From Antedon mediterranea (lineage: Eukaryota; Echinodermata; Crinoidea; Comatulida; Antedonidae): DNA of 64,000 nucleotides. The stretch lies in contig NC_092677.1 in assembly GCF_964355755.1 (NCBI RefSeq), positions 2,857,001-2,921,000 on the forward strand. The letters are read 5' to 3'. Shown here one piece after another: positions 50,801 through 63,819 of this stretch (within the stretch, counting starts at the first letter, position 1; every line of letters begins with the position of its first letter). The notes beneath the pieces are model-generated. The model was not told the DNA's origin. It saw nothing but the letters and a program-made list of their open reading frames with translations, and did not search any database. The translations under genes and the position numbers were made by a program.

Positions 50801-53800
50801 CACTGTACAGTGGGCATCACTGTACAGTGGGCATCACTGTACAGTGGGCATCACTGTACAGTGGGCATCACTGTACAGTGGGCATCACTGTACAGTGGGC
50901 ATCACTGTACAGTGGGCATCACTGTACAGTGGGCATCACTGTACAGTGGGCATCACTGTACAGTGGGCATCACTGTACAGTGGGCATCACTGTACAGTGG
51001 GCATCACTGTACAGTGGGCATCACTGTACAGTGGGCATCACTGTACAGTGGGCATCACTGTACAGTGGGCATCACTGTACAGTGGGCATCACTGTACAGT
51101 GGGCATCACTGTACAGTGGGCATCACTGTACAGTGGGCATCACTGTACAGTGGGCATCACTGTACAGTGGGCATCACTGTACAGTGGGCATCACTGTACA
51201 GTGGGCATCACTGTACAGTGGGCATCACTGTACAGTGGGCATCACTGTACAGTGGGCATCACTGTACAGTGGGCATCACTGTACAGTGGGCATCACTGTA
51301 CAGTGGGCATCACTGTACAGTGGGCATCACTGTACAGTGGGCATCACTGTACAGTGGGCATCACTGTACAGTGGGCATCACTGTACAGTGGGCATCACTG
51401 TACAGTGGGCATCACTGTACAGTGGGCATCACTGTACAGTGGGCATCACTGTACAGTGGGCATCACTGTACAGTGGGCATCACTGTACAGTGGGCATCAC
51501 TGTACAGTGGGCATCACTGTACAGTGGGCATCACTGTACAGTGGGCATCACTGTACAGTGGGCATCACTGTACAGTGGGCATCACTGTACAGTGGGCATC
51601 ACTGTACAGTGGGCATCACTGTACAGTGGGCATCACTGTACAGTGGGCATCACTGTACAGTGGGCATCACTGTACAGTGGGCATCACTGTACAGTGGGCA
51701 TCACTGTACAGTGGGCATCACTGTACAGTGGGCATCACTGTACAGTGGGCATCACTGTACAGTGGGCATCACTGTACAGTGGGCATCACTGTACAGTGGG
51801 CATCACTGTACAGTGGGCATCACTGTACAGTGGGCATCACTGTACAGTGGGCATCACTGTACAGTGGGCATCACTGTACAGTGGGCATCACTGTACAGTG
51901 GGCATCACTGTACAGTGGGCATCACTGTACAGTGGGCATCACTGTACAGTGGGCATCACTGTACAGTGGGCATCACTGTACAGTGGGCATCACTGTACAG
52001 TGGGCATCACTGTACAGTGGGCATCACTGTACAGTGGGCATCACTGTACAGTGGGCATCTCTGTACAGTGGGCATCTCTGTACAGTGGGCATCTCTGTAC
52101 AGTGGGCATCACTGTACAGTGGGCATCACTGTACAGTGGGCATCACTGTACAGTGGGCATCACTGTACAGTGGGCATCACTGTACAGTGGGCATCACTGT
52201 ACAGTGGGCATCACTGTACAGTGGGCATCACTGTACAGTGGGCATCACTGTACAGTGGGCATCACTGTACAGTGGGCATCACTGTACAGTGGGCATCACT
52301 GTACAGTGGGCATCACTGTACAGTGGGCATCACTGTACAGTGGGCATCACTGTACAGTGGGCATCACTGTACAGTGGGCATCACTGTACAGTGGGCATCA
52401 CTGTACAGTGGGCATCACTGTACAGTGGGCATCACTGTACAGTGGGCATCACTGTACAGTGGGCATCACTGTACAGTGGGCATCACTGTACAGTGGGCAT
52501 CACTGTACAGTGGGCATCACTGTACAGTGGGCATCACTGTACAGTGGGCATCACTGTACAGTGGGCATCACTGTACAGTGGGCATCACTGTACAGTGGGC
52601 ATCACTGTACAGTGGGCATCACTGTACAGTGGGCATCACTGTACAGTGGGCATCACTGTACAGTGGGCATCACTGTACAGTGGGCATCACTGTACAGTGG
52701 GCATCACTGTACAGTGGGCATCACTGTACAGTGGGCATCACTGTACAGTGGGCATCACTGTACAGTGGGCATCACTGTACAGTGGGCATCACTGTACAGT
52801 GGGCATCACTGTACAGTGGGCATCACTGTACAGTGGGCATCACTGTACAGTGGGCATCACTGTACAGTGGGCATCACTGTACAGTGGGCATCACTGTACA
52901 GTGGGCATCACTGTACAGTGGGCATCACTGTACAGTGGGCATCACTGTACAGTGGGCATCACTGTACAGTGGGCATCACTGTACAGTGGGCATCACTGTA
53001 CAGTGGGCATCACTGTACAGTGGGCATCACTGTACAGTGGGCATCACTGTACAGTGGGCATCACTGTACAGTGGGCATCACTGTACAGTGGGCATCACTG
53101 TACAGTGGGCATCACTGTACAGTGGGCATCACTGTACAGTGGGCATCACTGTACAGTGGGCATCACTGTACAGTGGGCATCACTGTACAGTGGGCATCAC
53201 TGTACAGTGGGCATCACTGTACAGTGGGCATCACTGTACAGTGGGCATCACTGTACAGTGGGCATCACTGTACAGTGGGCATCACTGTACAGTGGGCATC
53301 ACTGTACAGTGGGCATCACTGTACAGTGGGCATCACTGTACAGTGGGCATCACTGTACAGTGGGCATCACTGTACAGTGGGCATCACTGTACAGTGGGCA
53401 TCACTGTACAGTGGGCATCACTGTACAGTGGGCATCACTGTACAGTGGGCATCACTGGGCATCACTGGGCATCACTGGGCATCACTGGGCATCACTGTAC
53501 TGTATGTACAGTAGGCATCACTGTACTGTATGTACAGTAGGCATTACTGTACTGTATGTACAGTAGGCATTACTGTACTGTATGTACAGTAGGCATTACT
53601 GTACTGTATGTACAGTAAGCATTACTCTACTGTATGTAGGCATCACTGTATGTACAGTAGGCATTACTGTACTGTATGTAAGCATTACTGTACTGCATGT
53701 AGGCATCACTGTATGTACAGTAGGCATTACTGTACTGTATGTACTGTAAGCATTACTGTACTGCATGTACTGTAAGCATTACTGTACTGCATGTAGGCAT

Positions 53801-56800
53801 CACTGTATGTACAGTAGGCATTACTGTACTGTATGTACAGTAGGCATTACTGTACTGTATGTAGGCATCACTGTTGTACTGATCTTTTCTTGGTAGATAT
53901 CAACAGTCCACTCTTATTGACTCCAATAATTATAGTTTGAACTATATTTGAACTGTAGTACTGTAAATTAATATTAATGTCAACATCTATAGAATATTAT
54001 GATTCATAAATTGACATAAAATTGGCATTTATTTAATATATCTACTGTATTATTCAGTTGAAAGTCTGGAACAATGAGTCTAGACATCCATGACTAAAAA
54101 GACATGTTCTATTCTATAATTGTTTTTACAAAATAAAAAAGTTTTTAAATTTTTATTTAATTCTGGCAAATGAAGCATCGGTTTTGGTCTGTTGTACTCA
54201 GATCAACCTTTCTGCAGTGGTTTTACAGTTTGGTTACTTTCAACATACTGTACACAAGTTTTTTTTATGGATATATAGAATTTAAAACGCAAATGAATGA
54301 ACGAGAAAATAAATATTGAAAAGGGATGTACATATCACATAACCGTTGGCACTATTTAATTAGAAACAGCGTTAAAATTTACAATAAGATAAAAAAGTTC
54401 AAAGACATCCATCTCTTTTATCCAGCTTCCAATTCTACTCTCTTCTTCCTCAATTTTTTTCCCTTCCTCCTCCTCCTCTCTTTTTTTACAATATCTCACA
54501 CTCACACACCTACTTTCTTCTAAAAAAGAACAAAAGACAATCAAACTGATGCAGAATAAAGAATCAGGAATTTCCCACTTAAAGTTACAGTACGATACTG
54601 TGTAAGAGTGTACATCATACCTTTCACGACTGTTTGCACTGTCAACAGTCCACTTCAACTACCTACCTACCTACCTATGTCTATTTGCTTTCTGCTGAGT
54701 CAAAGTCAACGATAGCCAGACAAAATGTTTACATAATTTATTTGTAACAGTCCTTCCTATTCAGTACAGTATGTAGTAATTTATGGAAAAGGAAATACAA
54801 TTTATTAAAAAATGCCAAGTACTGAAATGTTTTATTTTCAGTATTTTAATTATCACTTTACAGACTTACAAAATAAACGTTTATTAATTTCTATACAAAA
54901 TATAAATTAATGTTAATGTTTAAATTTCAGTCTTATTTAAAAAAACTACTTTTCTCCTGATTAATTTATTATCATTTTTTTCGTTATTAAATATTATTAT
55001 CAATTAATTTTTTTTTTTTATGAACACATTAACAAAAGTAGTACTGATACAGCACATGTTTTCAATCCAAATTACTTAACAGCAAAATTAATAGTTTTAA
55101 TGTAGCATGTTGTTGTCAAACATGTGTACTGTAATGTACGCTTGGTTATTTTGTGCGTTTGATAGCTCCATTCACGGTAATAGGCAATTACATACGCATT
55201 TAGACTCGTAAAATTTGCTACGAAAATGAACGTGTTAATGTCAGCAGAGTGTTAGATTTACAAGCACCGTAAATAACGAGCAAGCGCTGGTATCGTCTGT
55301 TACGTCATTGTTTAGCCGACGCCATTCCGTTGTCTGCACTTGCCCGATAATGAGCGTCAGGCTATATCGTGACGGAATCTTTTACGGTGTTGATTTAATA
55401 GTCTAAGAAAGGTGTTTTGTTTGGAAAATAAATAATGAATTCATTTAAGATGTGATAAATTATGGGAGCATTGATGCTAAGTGTATTAGCTTCCATGATT
55501 TATAGGAGTTTAGCAAAAGATGCGATACACAATTTGAAATGTGTAAAACACCCAATTTTTCTTGCTACTGTTATTATAGTTTGGGAATAAATAAACCTCA
55601 ATTTTCATGACATCTTAATGGTGCCACTATTTCACTAAGGATGTATGACGACATAATTGGTTATGAAAACTGAGGATGTTGGAATGTTTGTTGTTGAAAG
55701 AAAACGAGGAATAGCAACGTAGAACTAGAATCTTATTCTGTTACCATAGAGGTGAAACATTAACATAACTCTATGAGGACTTACTATACAGTAATAAGTA
55801 TATATTATCACACATTTTTATATCATTGTTTGTAGCAAAAATATGGCTAGTAAAATTCTTGTATTTAAAAAAAAATGTAATTCTTTTTTTTACAGTATTT
55901 GAGTCCTGTTATTTCCATTTTAAAAAAAGGATTTACCAAAATATAAATTTTGTATTAAGTTCAATAGGAATATGATGAACCTTTTTGACAACCTGCATTT
56001 ACGGCAGAAGTATTGTAGTAGTCTTGAATTGCTCATATGAAGCACTCCCTAAATGACACCTGGATGAAGAAAGCAAAAAAAAAATATTGTCATACTTTGA
56101 CCTGTTTTTTTGGTCACGCTGTCTAGCGTGATTTGAATAAGTAATGAATGCGTCTATTATTACCGAACAACATCCTAGATTCACAGTTTTAAAAAGGCAC
56201 ACGAAAAATCAATCATATTGATGTTTGTGTAAATATAAATTATCTATTGTAAACATGTATACGAAACCTGTAATCCCCTGTTATCAGCATTGTGTTGTGG
56301 CATATTTACACCTTTATTGATTACACTGGTACAAGCATTAGTAAACAGTGGCATGGTTCGTTCAAATACATCCACGTGCCGACGAGAGGTCTTATTGGAG
56401 GCCTCGAAATCAATAATGATCAATATCTTTTGACGCTTGGTGCCGAACTGATTCGATCAATAATAAGGAGTTAGTTTGCGTGTCTGATTCAAGATTCTAA
56501 TAAAAGAACAATTATTATATCGTTTGTTTTGAATATTTTTAATGATATGAATTTGTAAAAATAAGTCTAGTTATAATCACTGGTAATTGGTTGTGTGATT
56601 TGCTCTAATTTTTATGTCGTTTTATGAGCAGTGAAGCTGATATAAAATGGTTTGTTAGCATTGATGTCCCGGGGCCTTGACTGCATGGTGTAGTGTGGCA
56701 TATGAGAGCACATCTCTCTTCTGAAAGAGTGAGTTTGAACAATGATAACAGTTTGCTATGCCTGATTGCAGACAATTGCTGTTTAGATAAAATACTACTA

Positions 56801-59800
56801 GATGGGCCATCTAGGAAATTAGAGGTTTTGCCATAGTAGTATTTTGTTCCTAGATAAAAAAACCAACATAGCGTTATTTCCTCCGATAGAATTGTGTAGT
56901 ACTAGTAGAAAATGTTGTGAATAATGTTGAGTTTTGAGTCGGGTACATCCGGTTGCAATACAAAGGGTAGAGAGAGGACGGGGACGAGTACAAGTGTAGA
57001 TAGGTTAGTAGGCCTGGTCCCACCTAAATTTCAACAATTATAATGCAAAAGATAGGATATCTCAGGTTTGAAAGCCTTTATTTTAAAATCCTGTATCCAG
57101 CTCAGCCTGTGTCCATTGTTTCATTGTCCATACTTTATTTAAAAACAATGGGTATTGTATTGTTGACAATCATCCATTGTGTCACAGACCTATCAGGTGG
57201 CTAGCTCAAATCTAAACTTTGTCTACCAAAGCAGTTTGAATGCAAATCAACAAAAACAAGTCATTTTCCAATAAATATAACATTTTTCTTTTGGCCACGC
57301 CCAGTTTACGGATCATAAAAACAAAATTATGATGGTATAAATTACTCAATATTATATAAAATCTTGACAAGTGGTTGTCTATATTTAAATTGAAGATTAT
57401 GTTTTATAGCTCAAATGGGATGAGAGTACGGCTTACGGATTATCACTTGACCAATGCACTGCACCCGTTAACATTTACCGAGATCAGAGGGAATTATAAT
57501 ATGCTAGATAAGATCAAACAGGTGTTCAATTGGTACATAGCCGTCCAAGGTTTCACATATTGGATTCTGTTTAAGAAAAAAAAATTATTAAAAAAATGTG
57601 AAATATATTGGTTTTAGTATACATTTCATTTTTTTATTTTTTTAAAATTTTATTTCATACTCATCCAACAGCGAGTAACCCGCCAATTACAGGATGGATA
57701 AACTATTTAATAATTTCACAAGACAAACATATACACAAGATGCTCTACATAAACAAAGACTTATTATTAAGTCTTTGGGAGTGGAGTTGTAAATTGTCAT
57801 GAGAAAAAAACCCTGACATATGACAGGACTTGAACCCAGGACCCTTAGATTGGTAGCCAAGCATCATAACCACCAAGCCACAGCTCCACTACTAAGTGGA
57901 TAATTTTGATTAACATTGCTTCACTTTGAACTAGATTCTAATGTCTGGCTAGAAATGGATTTTAAGAATTGATTCTCAATCTCAGCTGATGTTTGCAGCT
58001 TTGTCTACACTATCAAACCTTATGTGATAACAAAATGTGATGTGCCCATACCATATATGGACATGATGATGTCATATCACCACCATATTTAAGCATATCA
58101 CTACCATATATGGAGATCTATCACACATTTTTTGTCAAACTAGTTTAATAGTGTAGACAGAGCTTTGCATTATTTTTTGTTGTCTTTTCATCTTCTATCC
58201 TTTCCTCCTCATAATTTTTCTAACATTTCCCTTCCTCTAACCTTCTCTCTGCTCTTTTCCTCAAACCATCTCTTTTTTCCTTTCCTGATTCTGAAACTGT
58301 GACAACCAACAACTATGAACACAATTATTTGATATCATTTATCAATTTGTTAAAGAGGCCCACATGTTAGGAAGCAGTGATACCTACCTGTAAAGTTGAC
58401 ATATGAAATGAAGCGTGCTCCACTGGAGCCTTGTCAAAACACTTAGAACACAATAGAGGAAATGCCAGGTGAAATTTGGTACACCGGTTACGCCCCCAAT
58501 CACAAAATACCTCATTATTTATCAATTTGACGGTAATAGTTGACTCAATCTATTCAATGACTTAAATTGAATTCCATCGCATGTTTGTGTTGTTAATATC
58601 AACAAGGTATTGAATGCGGAGAAATTTGCGGACACGGTCAAATTTCACGCTTGGAGTTGTTTGATAAATTCCATCTCTTTATGTATTTCATATAATTAGA
58701 TAAATATGAAATAGATTATCACATTGGATTTAAACTAATTGATTCCATGCATCTTCACTTAAAAGTTTTATTAAAAATATAAAAACATTTCCATTAAAAA
58801 TAATTTAATACAGTACTGTACATTTTTTATTTATTAATAAATGATAAGTGTGATTATTAAGTTGCAGAGCTTATGTTGTAAGCATGTTTTTAGCACTTAA
58901 TGTGTCATCCATGTTGTTATTAATTTGAGGCGTTTTAAGCAGGAGCATAAATCTAATGATGTGATACTCTCTCACAGGGTGACCTACTTCATCCAAACAT
59001 TCAATGTTTCAATATTATGCACGTTCACAACATAAAATCATTTACAAATTGTCCAATTCTTGTTAAGCTTGGTTCCCACTAGAACATAACGCAAGGACGT
59101 AAACGCAACGCAAGCGTTTTAACCAATGACAAGCGAAGTTATAGACAGTTAGCAATCACAAGCGAATAAGACATCGCTTGTGATTGGTCAATTCACTTGC
59201 GTTGCGTTACGTCCTTGTGTTGCGTCTCTAGTGCGAACCACGCTATAAGCATATTATATAGGTCCACTTGAATGATTTGAAGATCTTTTAGATTGATTGT
59301 ATTTGAGTGTAAACATTAAAAATGTAGTGATGCCTGTATCATAGGCCATAAACTTAACTTTGTTTTGTTTATTGAAAATTCTCCACACATTTAACATTTT
59401 TATATTGAAGAACAAGTTTGAAAACATGATGGTAAAACATTTTATGTGTAGAACGAAGCGTAAATAATAAGAAAACGTAACGTCTAGGCTCCCAGAATTT
59501 AGGAAAAAAAGATTATCTTCTTATTCGGGGATGTACAGTACTGTACTTAGCATGAATACCACTATATTGAAAAGTTGGATTTTCCTTTTACCACAATGAA
59601 ATCAGCAAGCTAGTTGAAATATAATGACAACTTTTGTGAACGACTAGAATGCTATGTGGCGTACTGGATGTTATGCATGTGCTAGCAGCATTAAACAAAC
59701 ACACCCCTGACCCAGGACATAAATCAGCTTATAAGCAAGACCCACAGGGTGTCCTACTTTGTACCCCGCTAGGGTACTTGGCTCGCTTTCAAATTTCCTT

Positions 59801-62800
59801 CTAATTAGTAACCTAAGTACTCTGCTGTATATTAGTTATAAGTTTTCAGCAATACAAACAATATATTTCATTTTTACGATGCAAGGTTTGATAAATACAG
59901 TGTATAGTTGTACAGTGAAGATTATTGGGAGAGGTATAGTGAAAGAAGGGATGTACTTAACAACTAACAGTGATTGGATCTTCCTCTGTCTACACTATCA
60001 ATCTAGTTTGACAAAAAAAAGTGTGATATGCCCAAATATGGGAGTGATATGCTCAAATATGGTAGTGATATGAGTGACGTCATCATTTCCATATATGGGC
60101 ACATCACATTTTGTTGTCAGTTTGATAGTGTAGACAGAGCTTTACACTTCAGAACAATCTTAAACTTTTACTGAAATATTGGTACATTGTACCCATGGTG
60201 CTAAACAGTAGTCTAGTTGTTTGGATAAAGATTGGATGAAAAAAGTGTAGTGCTTTTGTTTGTAATTATTTGAAAATCATAATTTTCAAGTTCGAGTTCG
60301 AGTATACAGTACTAAGGTAGGACTGGAGCAGTGAGTGTGCTACCATCCATCTTGCTGGTGTGGATCAGTCAAAGTGTCAATTATCAAGACTGACAGACGT
60401 GCTGTGAATTGCTCAATTAAACAACCATTAAAACACTTTATTCCCATTAGAGCCAAATAAACTTTTACCTAGTCTGACCCGCCAGCCCAGCCTCTGGCAG
60501 GTGGTAAAGTGGTGAATGTAAACAAAGGTACCTGGAACAACAGAGTTCATTTGAGGACACTGTCTGGAGTACTTTAAGAAGATTACACTGTCTGTCTATC
60601 TATCTACTGTACTGTACATCCCATGTATTACTATACACTTGCCTAAATAATTTTTCCCCCTTCTTGGAACTTTACATAAACAGCAGATGCCATGTGTACT
60701 TTAATTTAAAGTAACATAAGTTTAAATAATATCACCACCATGTATTTTATAAAATATTATTATTTTTATAAATCTATAAATTTACAATAGATAAAGAATC
60801 TGGAATAAATTCTCGAAAAAATTATTGGATGAATTAATACTACCGTATGTTAATTTTTACAGTATCACAGTCAAATTCTGTGATACAGCATCACATATGC
60901 CAACCTAACTATAAACTTGAACATGATGCATACCCTACATGAGACACTGTATAACAGTATTTGCCATGATACTGGGCATAACATGTGGACATACAGTAAC
61001 GTAGTGAATCGGTTGTCTTTACTGTGTATTTTATCTGATGATATAACAGTAAAATAATCTTAAGCCTGTCTACACTATCAAACTAATTCGACAAAATAAG
61101 TCTGATGTGCTCAATTATGGTAGTAATATGTCTATCATGTCCATAATTATATGGGCACATCACTTTTTTTGTCACATAAAGTTTGATAGTGTAGACATTT
61201 TTTGCTTTATTGCAACAACAGGCGTATCTTTCTATTTCTACTATTGCTCTGTTTAAATATTTTGTTCCAGTATAATGAGTAATTTGTAGTAGGTAGATTT
61301 CTCCCCAGGCGTACTTGCTTGTACTCGGATCAACCTCAAACTTCTCATTTCTGCGTTCATTAGTCTGATTGTGACTTGTGTTATAATTAAGTAAAAATGT
61401 TTGTTCATTTGGATTGCTATGTACTCTAGTAGATGCCTGTGTATCATGTATTTAGCATGAGACAGTGGGCAAGCTATTCATTAATTAATTAATCATAAAA
61501 TTAAATATTGACAAAAACTATTTAATCATTTTAAAATTTAATTTAAAATGTCTTGAAAATTCCTACAAAACATGAGAATCAATTAAAATAGATTGACTAA
61601 TCATCATAGATTATGTGGCAAGCAAGCACTTCTGTTTGATGGAAATTAAAAATGCTAAAGGAGAGTTTGATAAAATATGACAGAATTAATGACAAATCGT
61701 ATAATTCATTGCCATGGAAACAATCTAACAAAGTGACTTCAGTATAGAATTTTCTGATAAAAGGAATGTGATATATTGTCGCGAGAAATGACGGTTTTAC
61801 AAATTATTATTAGCTTTATAAAAGCTATGCCTACTCAATTTAAACTAAAAATAAGGCTGCTTAATGCTTAGTAATTTATTGTGTAACTGCTTAAAATACC
61901 AAATGGTGGGCAGGACTACTACAGTAAGGGGACCACTTCAAAATTCTACTGCAGTTACTGCAGTAACTACACTTCGTATTATACCAAAAAAAAAAAGGAT
62001 TGCTTATAGTAATACAGTATATTGTATAATTAATACACACTGTTAGTGTTATTTCATTGGTAAATAAAAATGTTGTAGTTACTGCAGTGTAGTTACTGCA
62101 GTAACTGCAGTAGAATAATTTGGACATGACTCCAGATACTTTACAGTGGTACAGATTATCTTTTTGAAATTGGTCTACTCCCAATTTTGGATCCAAATGG
62201 TCAAAAATTAGTAATTTGGTATCATTTCTAGACATTTACCATATTTGGTTATGTCATATCCTGTTTAATAAAACCACTTGTAGAGTTCGTTTCAATTGAC
62301 TGGTTTTTATTGACCCAATTCACGATAAAACGTCGTCATTGTCATCGTCATCAAGCAGCCCACTCACTCATGTCTCTTCTGCTGGTCGTTGGTTAAATGA
62401 TCTTGTCATTTAAATAAAACATTGTAATATGTTTCGCATTCTATAAACTCCGTCTACACTAGCAAACTTTATGTGACAAAAAAATGTGATGTGCCTATAG
62501 ACATGATGATGTCATATCACTATCATATTTGGGCATATTTTGTCAAACTGTTTTGATAGTGTAGACAGAGCCTTAGGTAGAGAAAGGACGAAGTGTAAAG
62601 TAGATTATTTGAAAAATATTAAAAGTATATAGAGAATATGATACAATAAAAAAGTTTCTTTAAATTTTAATTTTTTTATTCATTTCATTTGTACAAATAA
62701 AAGAGATATTAAAAAAATCTTGACATTGCTGTAATAAGGGTATCTGTAAGTTAAAGTCAGGTAAGAATAAAAATAGTACGGATATGAATATTGATTGATA

Positions 62801-63819
62801 TATTTCTAAAAAAAAATAATAAAAAATAAAAATAGTAGCAAATTTAATATAATATACCAAGCTTATTTTATTCAAATATGTTTCAAGTGTTTAAATATTT
62901 GTTGGTTTTTAAGTTATCTTTTCATAAAAACGTATTCAAGGTTGAATTACAATGGATAATAGGCAGCACTTTTGTGTGTTTAAAAAAAAATAGAATGTAA
63001 ATAGAACCTAACATTGATTATAAATGACATTGCATAATCATCTAAGAACGTAGCCTATAGACAGACTTTAATAATAATATGCACTGAAGAAATTAGTTAT
63101 ATATTTATATTGTAGTGTAAAGACCCCTACAATGGATAATTAAGCAGCAATCGTGTGTTTAAAAAAAAAATGTAATTGAATATTAACATTGATAATGAAT
63201 GACATTGCATAATCATCTAAGAACGTATAGCCTATAGACAGACTTTAATATACAGTATGCACTGAAGAAACTAGTATTATGTTTATATTGTAGTTTAAAG
63301 ACCCCTTCAAGTTGTTTGCCAGAGATGTAGCAATTGCTGTACTGTATATTGTTACTTTTGTCGAAAAATAATTATATTTTGGTTACTAATTATTATAATT
63401 ATGGTTCACTACATTAATGTATTAATTGTAAACCAATTTAAATTATTAACATTTTGTGATGAAACTATAAATAATTAATAATAAAACAAATACACTTTGC
63501 CTTGAGAGTTTCTGCTTAAAACTATGGGTAGCCAGAGGTGCCTGAAATAGTAGGCCTGCAGTGCTATTTTCAGATGGCCATAATGTGCTGTAATTAATTA
63601 ATATTGATTATTAAATTATTATACTTTCCATTCAATATTAACTGAAAACCTAGTTTATGCAAAAATTTGACGTTTTATTTTTGTTTTTTCTTACAGGTGT
63701 GTACGAATCGAGTATCTTCCACCAAAGCATCGGGACACTACCAAGCAGTGTGTCGGGCTGTGTTGGCGGAAATAGAAGAATTGACAACGTTTTTAGAAGT
63801 GTTATCAAAAGGAACTAAG
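38815..63819 (+). CDS. SPIRE: Spire actin nucleator, N-terminal KIND-domain exons only
   Basis: Four exons lie in the window: 38815-39079, 39722-39747, 45361-45615, 63697-63819. The gene runs off the right edge after an in-phase GTAACG donor; 223 codons are visible. The ATG sits in AACCATGG, a strong initiation context. Sequence such as [35 protein letters not shown] and [16 protein letters not shown] is the KIND (kinase non-catalytic C-lobe) domain of Spire, which binds formin-family tails. The WH2 actin-binding repeats and FYVE-like zinc finger expected downstream are outside the window. Exon 2 is a 26-nt micro-exon (ESSSQTEIE with its flanks) in the loop between KIND helices. An acidic, Gly-rich stretch ([17 protein letters not shown]) in exon 3 is lineage-specific looking. 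Intron 3 is 18,081 bp and carries a 3-kb minisatellite, a fold-back transposon and several MITEs. SPIRE1 versus SPIRE2 cannot be distinguished; one invertebrate gene is likely. Confidence 0.93.
41380..41690 (-). mobile_element. tRNA-derived SINE (family 1), reverse orientation
   Basis: The complement gives GGCCGAGCGGTTAAGACAGT, GGGGTTCGAGGC and the same TCTCGGATAAGGACTATAAA body as the copy at 10111. It lies in Spire intron 2. Confidence 0.88.
41812..41945 (+). mobile_element. MITE-A copy
   Basis: Ends TTAAGCTCTGTCCACACTAT and GTTTGATAGTGTAGACAGAC; core ATATATGGACATGATGATGT. It lies in Spire intron 2. Confidence 0.9.
44394..45138. mobile_element. Fold-back element with 9-bp TSD, Mutator-like in form
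   Basis: A near-perfect 745-bp palindrome in Spire intron 3. Ends are GGGTATTGCTAAACACCGC and its complement. The flanking TATTTTTTG occurs at 44385-44393 and 45139-45147, a 9-bp target-site duplication. Each arm contains two direct copies of a roughly 185-bp unit (GCAAACCTCC, CATAGCAAACCCC, TACCCA/CTGGGTATAT blocks). There is no coding capacity. The 9-bp duplication and long terminal inverted repeats resemble non-autonomous MULEs. Confidence 0.85.
45748..45915 (-). mobile_element. MITE-A copy
   Basis: Ends AAAGCTCTGTTTACACTATC and TTTGATAGTGTAGACAGAG, with two core units. It starts about 130 bp after Spire exon 3. Confidence 0.9.
46736..46836. mobile_element. MITE-B copy, left end lost
   Basis: GACCAACGACAAGCGACGG, TGTGATTGGTCAAATC and the intact end CTCTAGTGGGAACCAAGC. 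It lies in Spire intron 3. Confidence 0.82.
48490..48625 (-). mobile_element. MITE-A copy, left end worn
   Basis: Two ATATGGTAGTGATATG units, core GATGACATCATGTCC, right end GTTTGATAGTGTAGAAC. It lies in Spire intron 3. Confidence 0.82.
49152..49265. repeat. Perfect 57-bp tandem duplication
   Basis: Two identical copies beginning AAGCATGGACCTACAGTGTG. Perfect identity suggests a recent event. It is in Spire intron 3. Confidence 0.95.
50473..53457. repeat. 17-bp minisatellite, about 175 copies, in Spire intron 3
   Basis: The unit GGGCATCACTGTACAGT is repeated almost without variation over 3 kb. Each unit contains the 10-bp palindrome ACTGTACAGT. The only clear variants are three adjacent units with CATCTCT near 52059-52092. 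Since 17 is not divisible by 3 and the unit has no stop in any frame, three overlapping long reading frames result; they are not genes. Confidence 0.98.
53458..53875. repeat. Degenerate flank of the 17-bp array, 26-bp-type units
   Basis: After five short GGGCATCACT units the array turns into diverged units of the form GTATGTACAGTAGGCATTACTG, some lacking the TGTACAGTA half. This looks like the older edge of the array. Confidence 0.85.
57712..57895 (-). mobile_element. tRNA-derived SINE (family 3)
   Basis: The complement reads TGGCTTGGTGGTTATGATGC, then GGGTTCAAGTCCTGTCA as a canonical B box, then the same body as 2215-2400. It lies in Spire intron 3. Confidence 0.85.
57993..58166 (+). mobile_element. 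MITE-A copy
   Basis: Ends AGCTTTGTCTACACTATCAA and TTTAATAGTGTAGACAGAGC; CCATATATGG occurs twice. It lies in Spire intron 3. Confidence 0.9.
59064..59248. mobile_element. MITE-B copy, full length
   Basis: Ends TAAGCTTGGTTCCCACTAGA and CTCTAGTGCGAACCACGCTA; both arms carry ACCAAT/ATTGGT. It lies in Spire intron 3. Confidence 0.9.
59980..60144 (-). mobile_element. MITE-A copy
   Basis: Ends CTCTGTCTACACTATCAATC and GTTTGATAGTGTAGACAGAG; the core contains a perfect TGACGTCA. It lies in Spire intron 3. Confidence 0.9.
61062..61195 (-). mobile_element. MITE-A copy
   Basis: Ends AAGCCTGTCTACACTATCAA and GTTTGATAGTGTAGAC; the core is shortened. It lies in Spire intron 3. Confidence 0.85.
62447..62574 (+). 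mobile_element. MITE-A copy
   Basis: Ends AACTCCGTCTACACTAGCAA and TTTGATAGTGTAGACAGAGC; core GACATGATGATGTCATATC. It lies in Spire intron 3. Confidence 0.88.
62951..63310. repeat. 180-bp tandem duplication
   Basis: Two diverged copies (62951-63130, 63131-63310), both beginning CAATGGATAAT, sharing GACATTGCATAATCATCTAA and ending near TAAAGACCCCT. It is in Spire intron 3, about 390 bp before exon 4. Confidence 0.9.

Larger units (their letters stand above)
45616..63696 (+). other. Spire intron 3, 18 kb
   Basis: No exon of another gene could be recognised on either strand. The intron is loaded with MITE-A and MITE-B copies, the 17-bp array, one SINE and two tandem duplications. TACTGTAC/GTACAGTA words are scattered through most of it. 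At 61940-62115 CTGCAGTTACTGCAGTAACT palindromes face each other across about 115 bp. Confidence 0.75.

Noticed and set aside
50473-53457. CRISPR-like array
   Set aside because: Units are contiguous with no unique spacers, and the DNA is clearly eukaryotic.
50383-53566. Three overlapping open frames of more than 1000 codons
   Set aside because: They are translations of the 17-bp array in all three frames; a repeat with no stop and a length not divisible by 3 gives this automatically.
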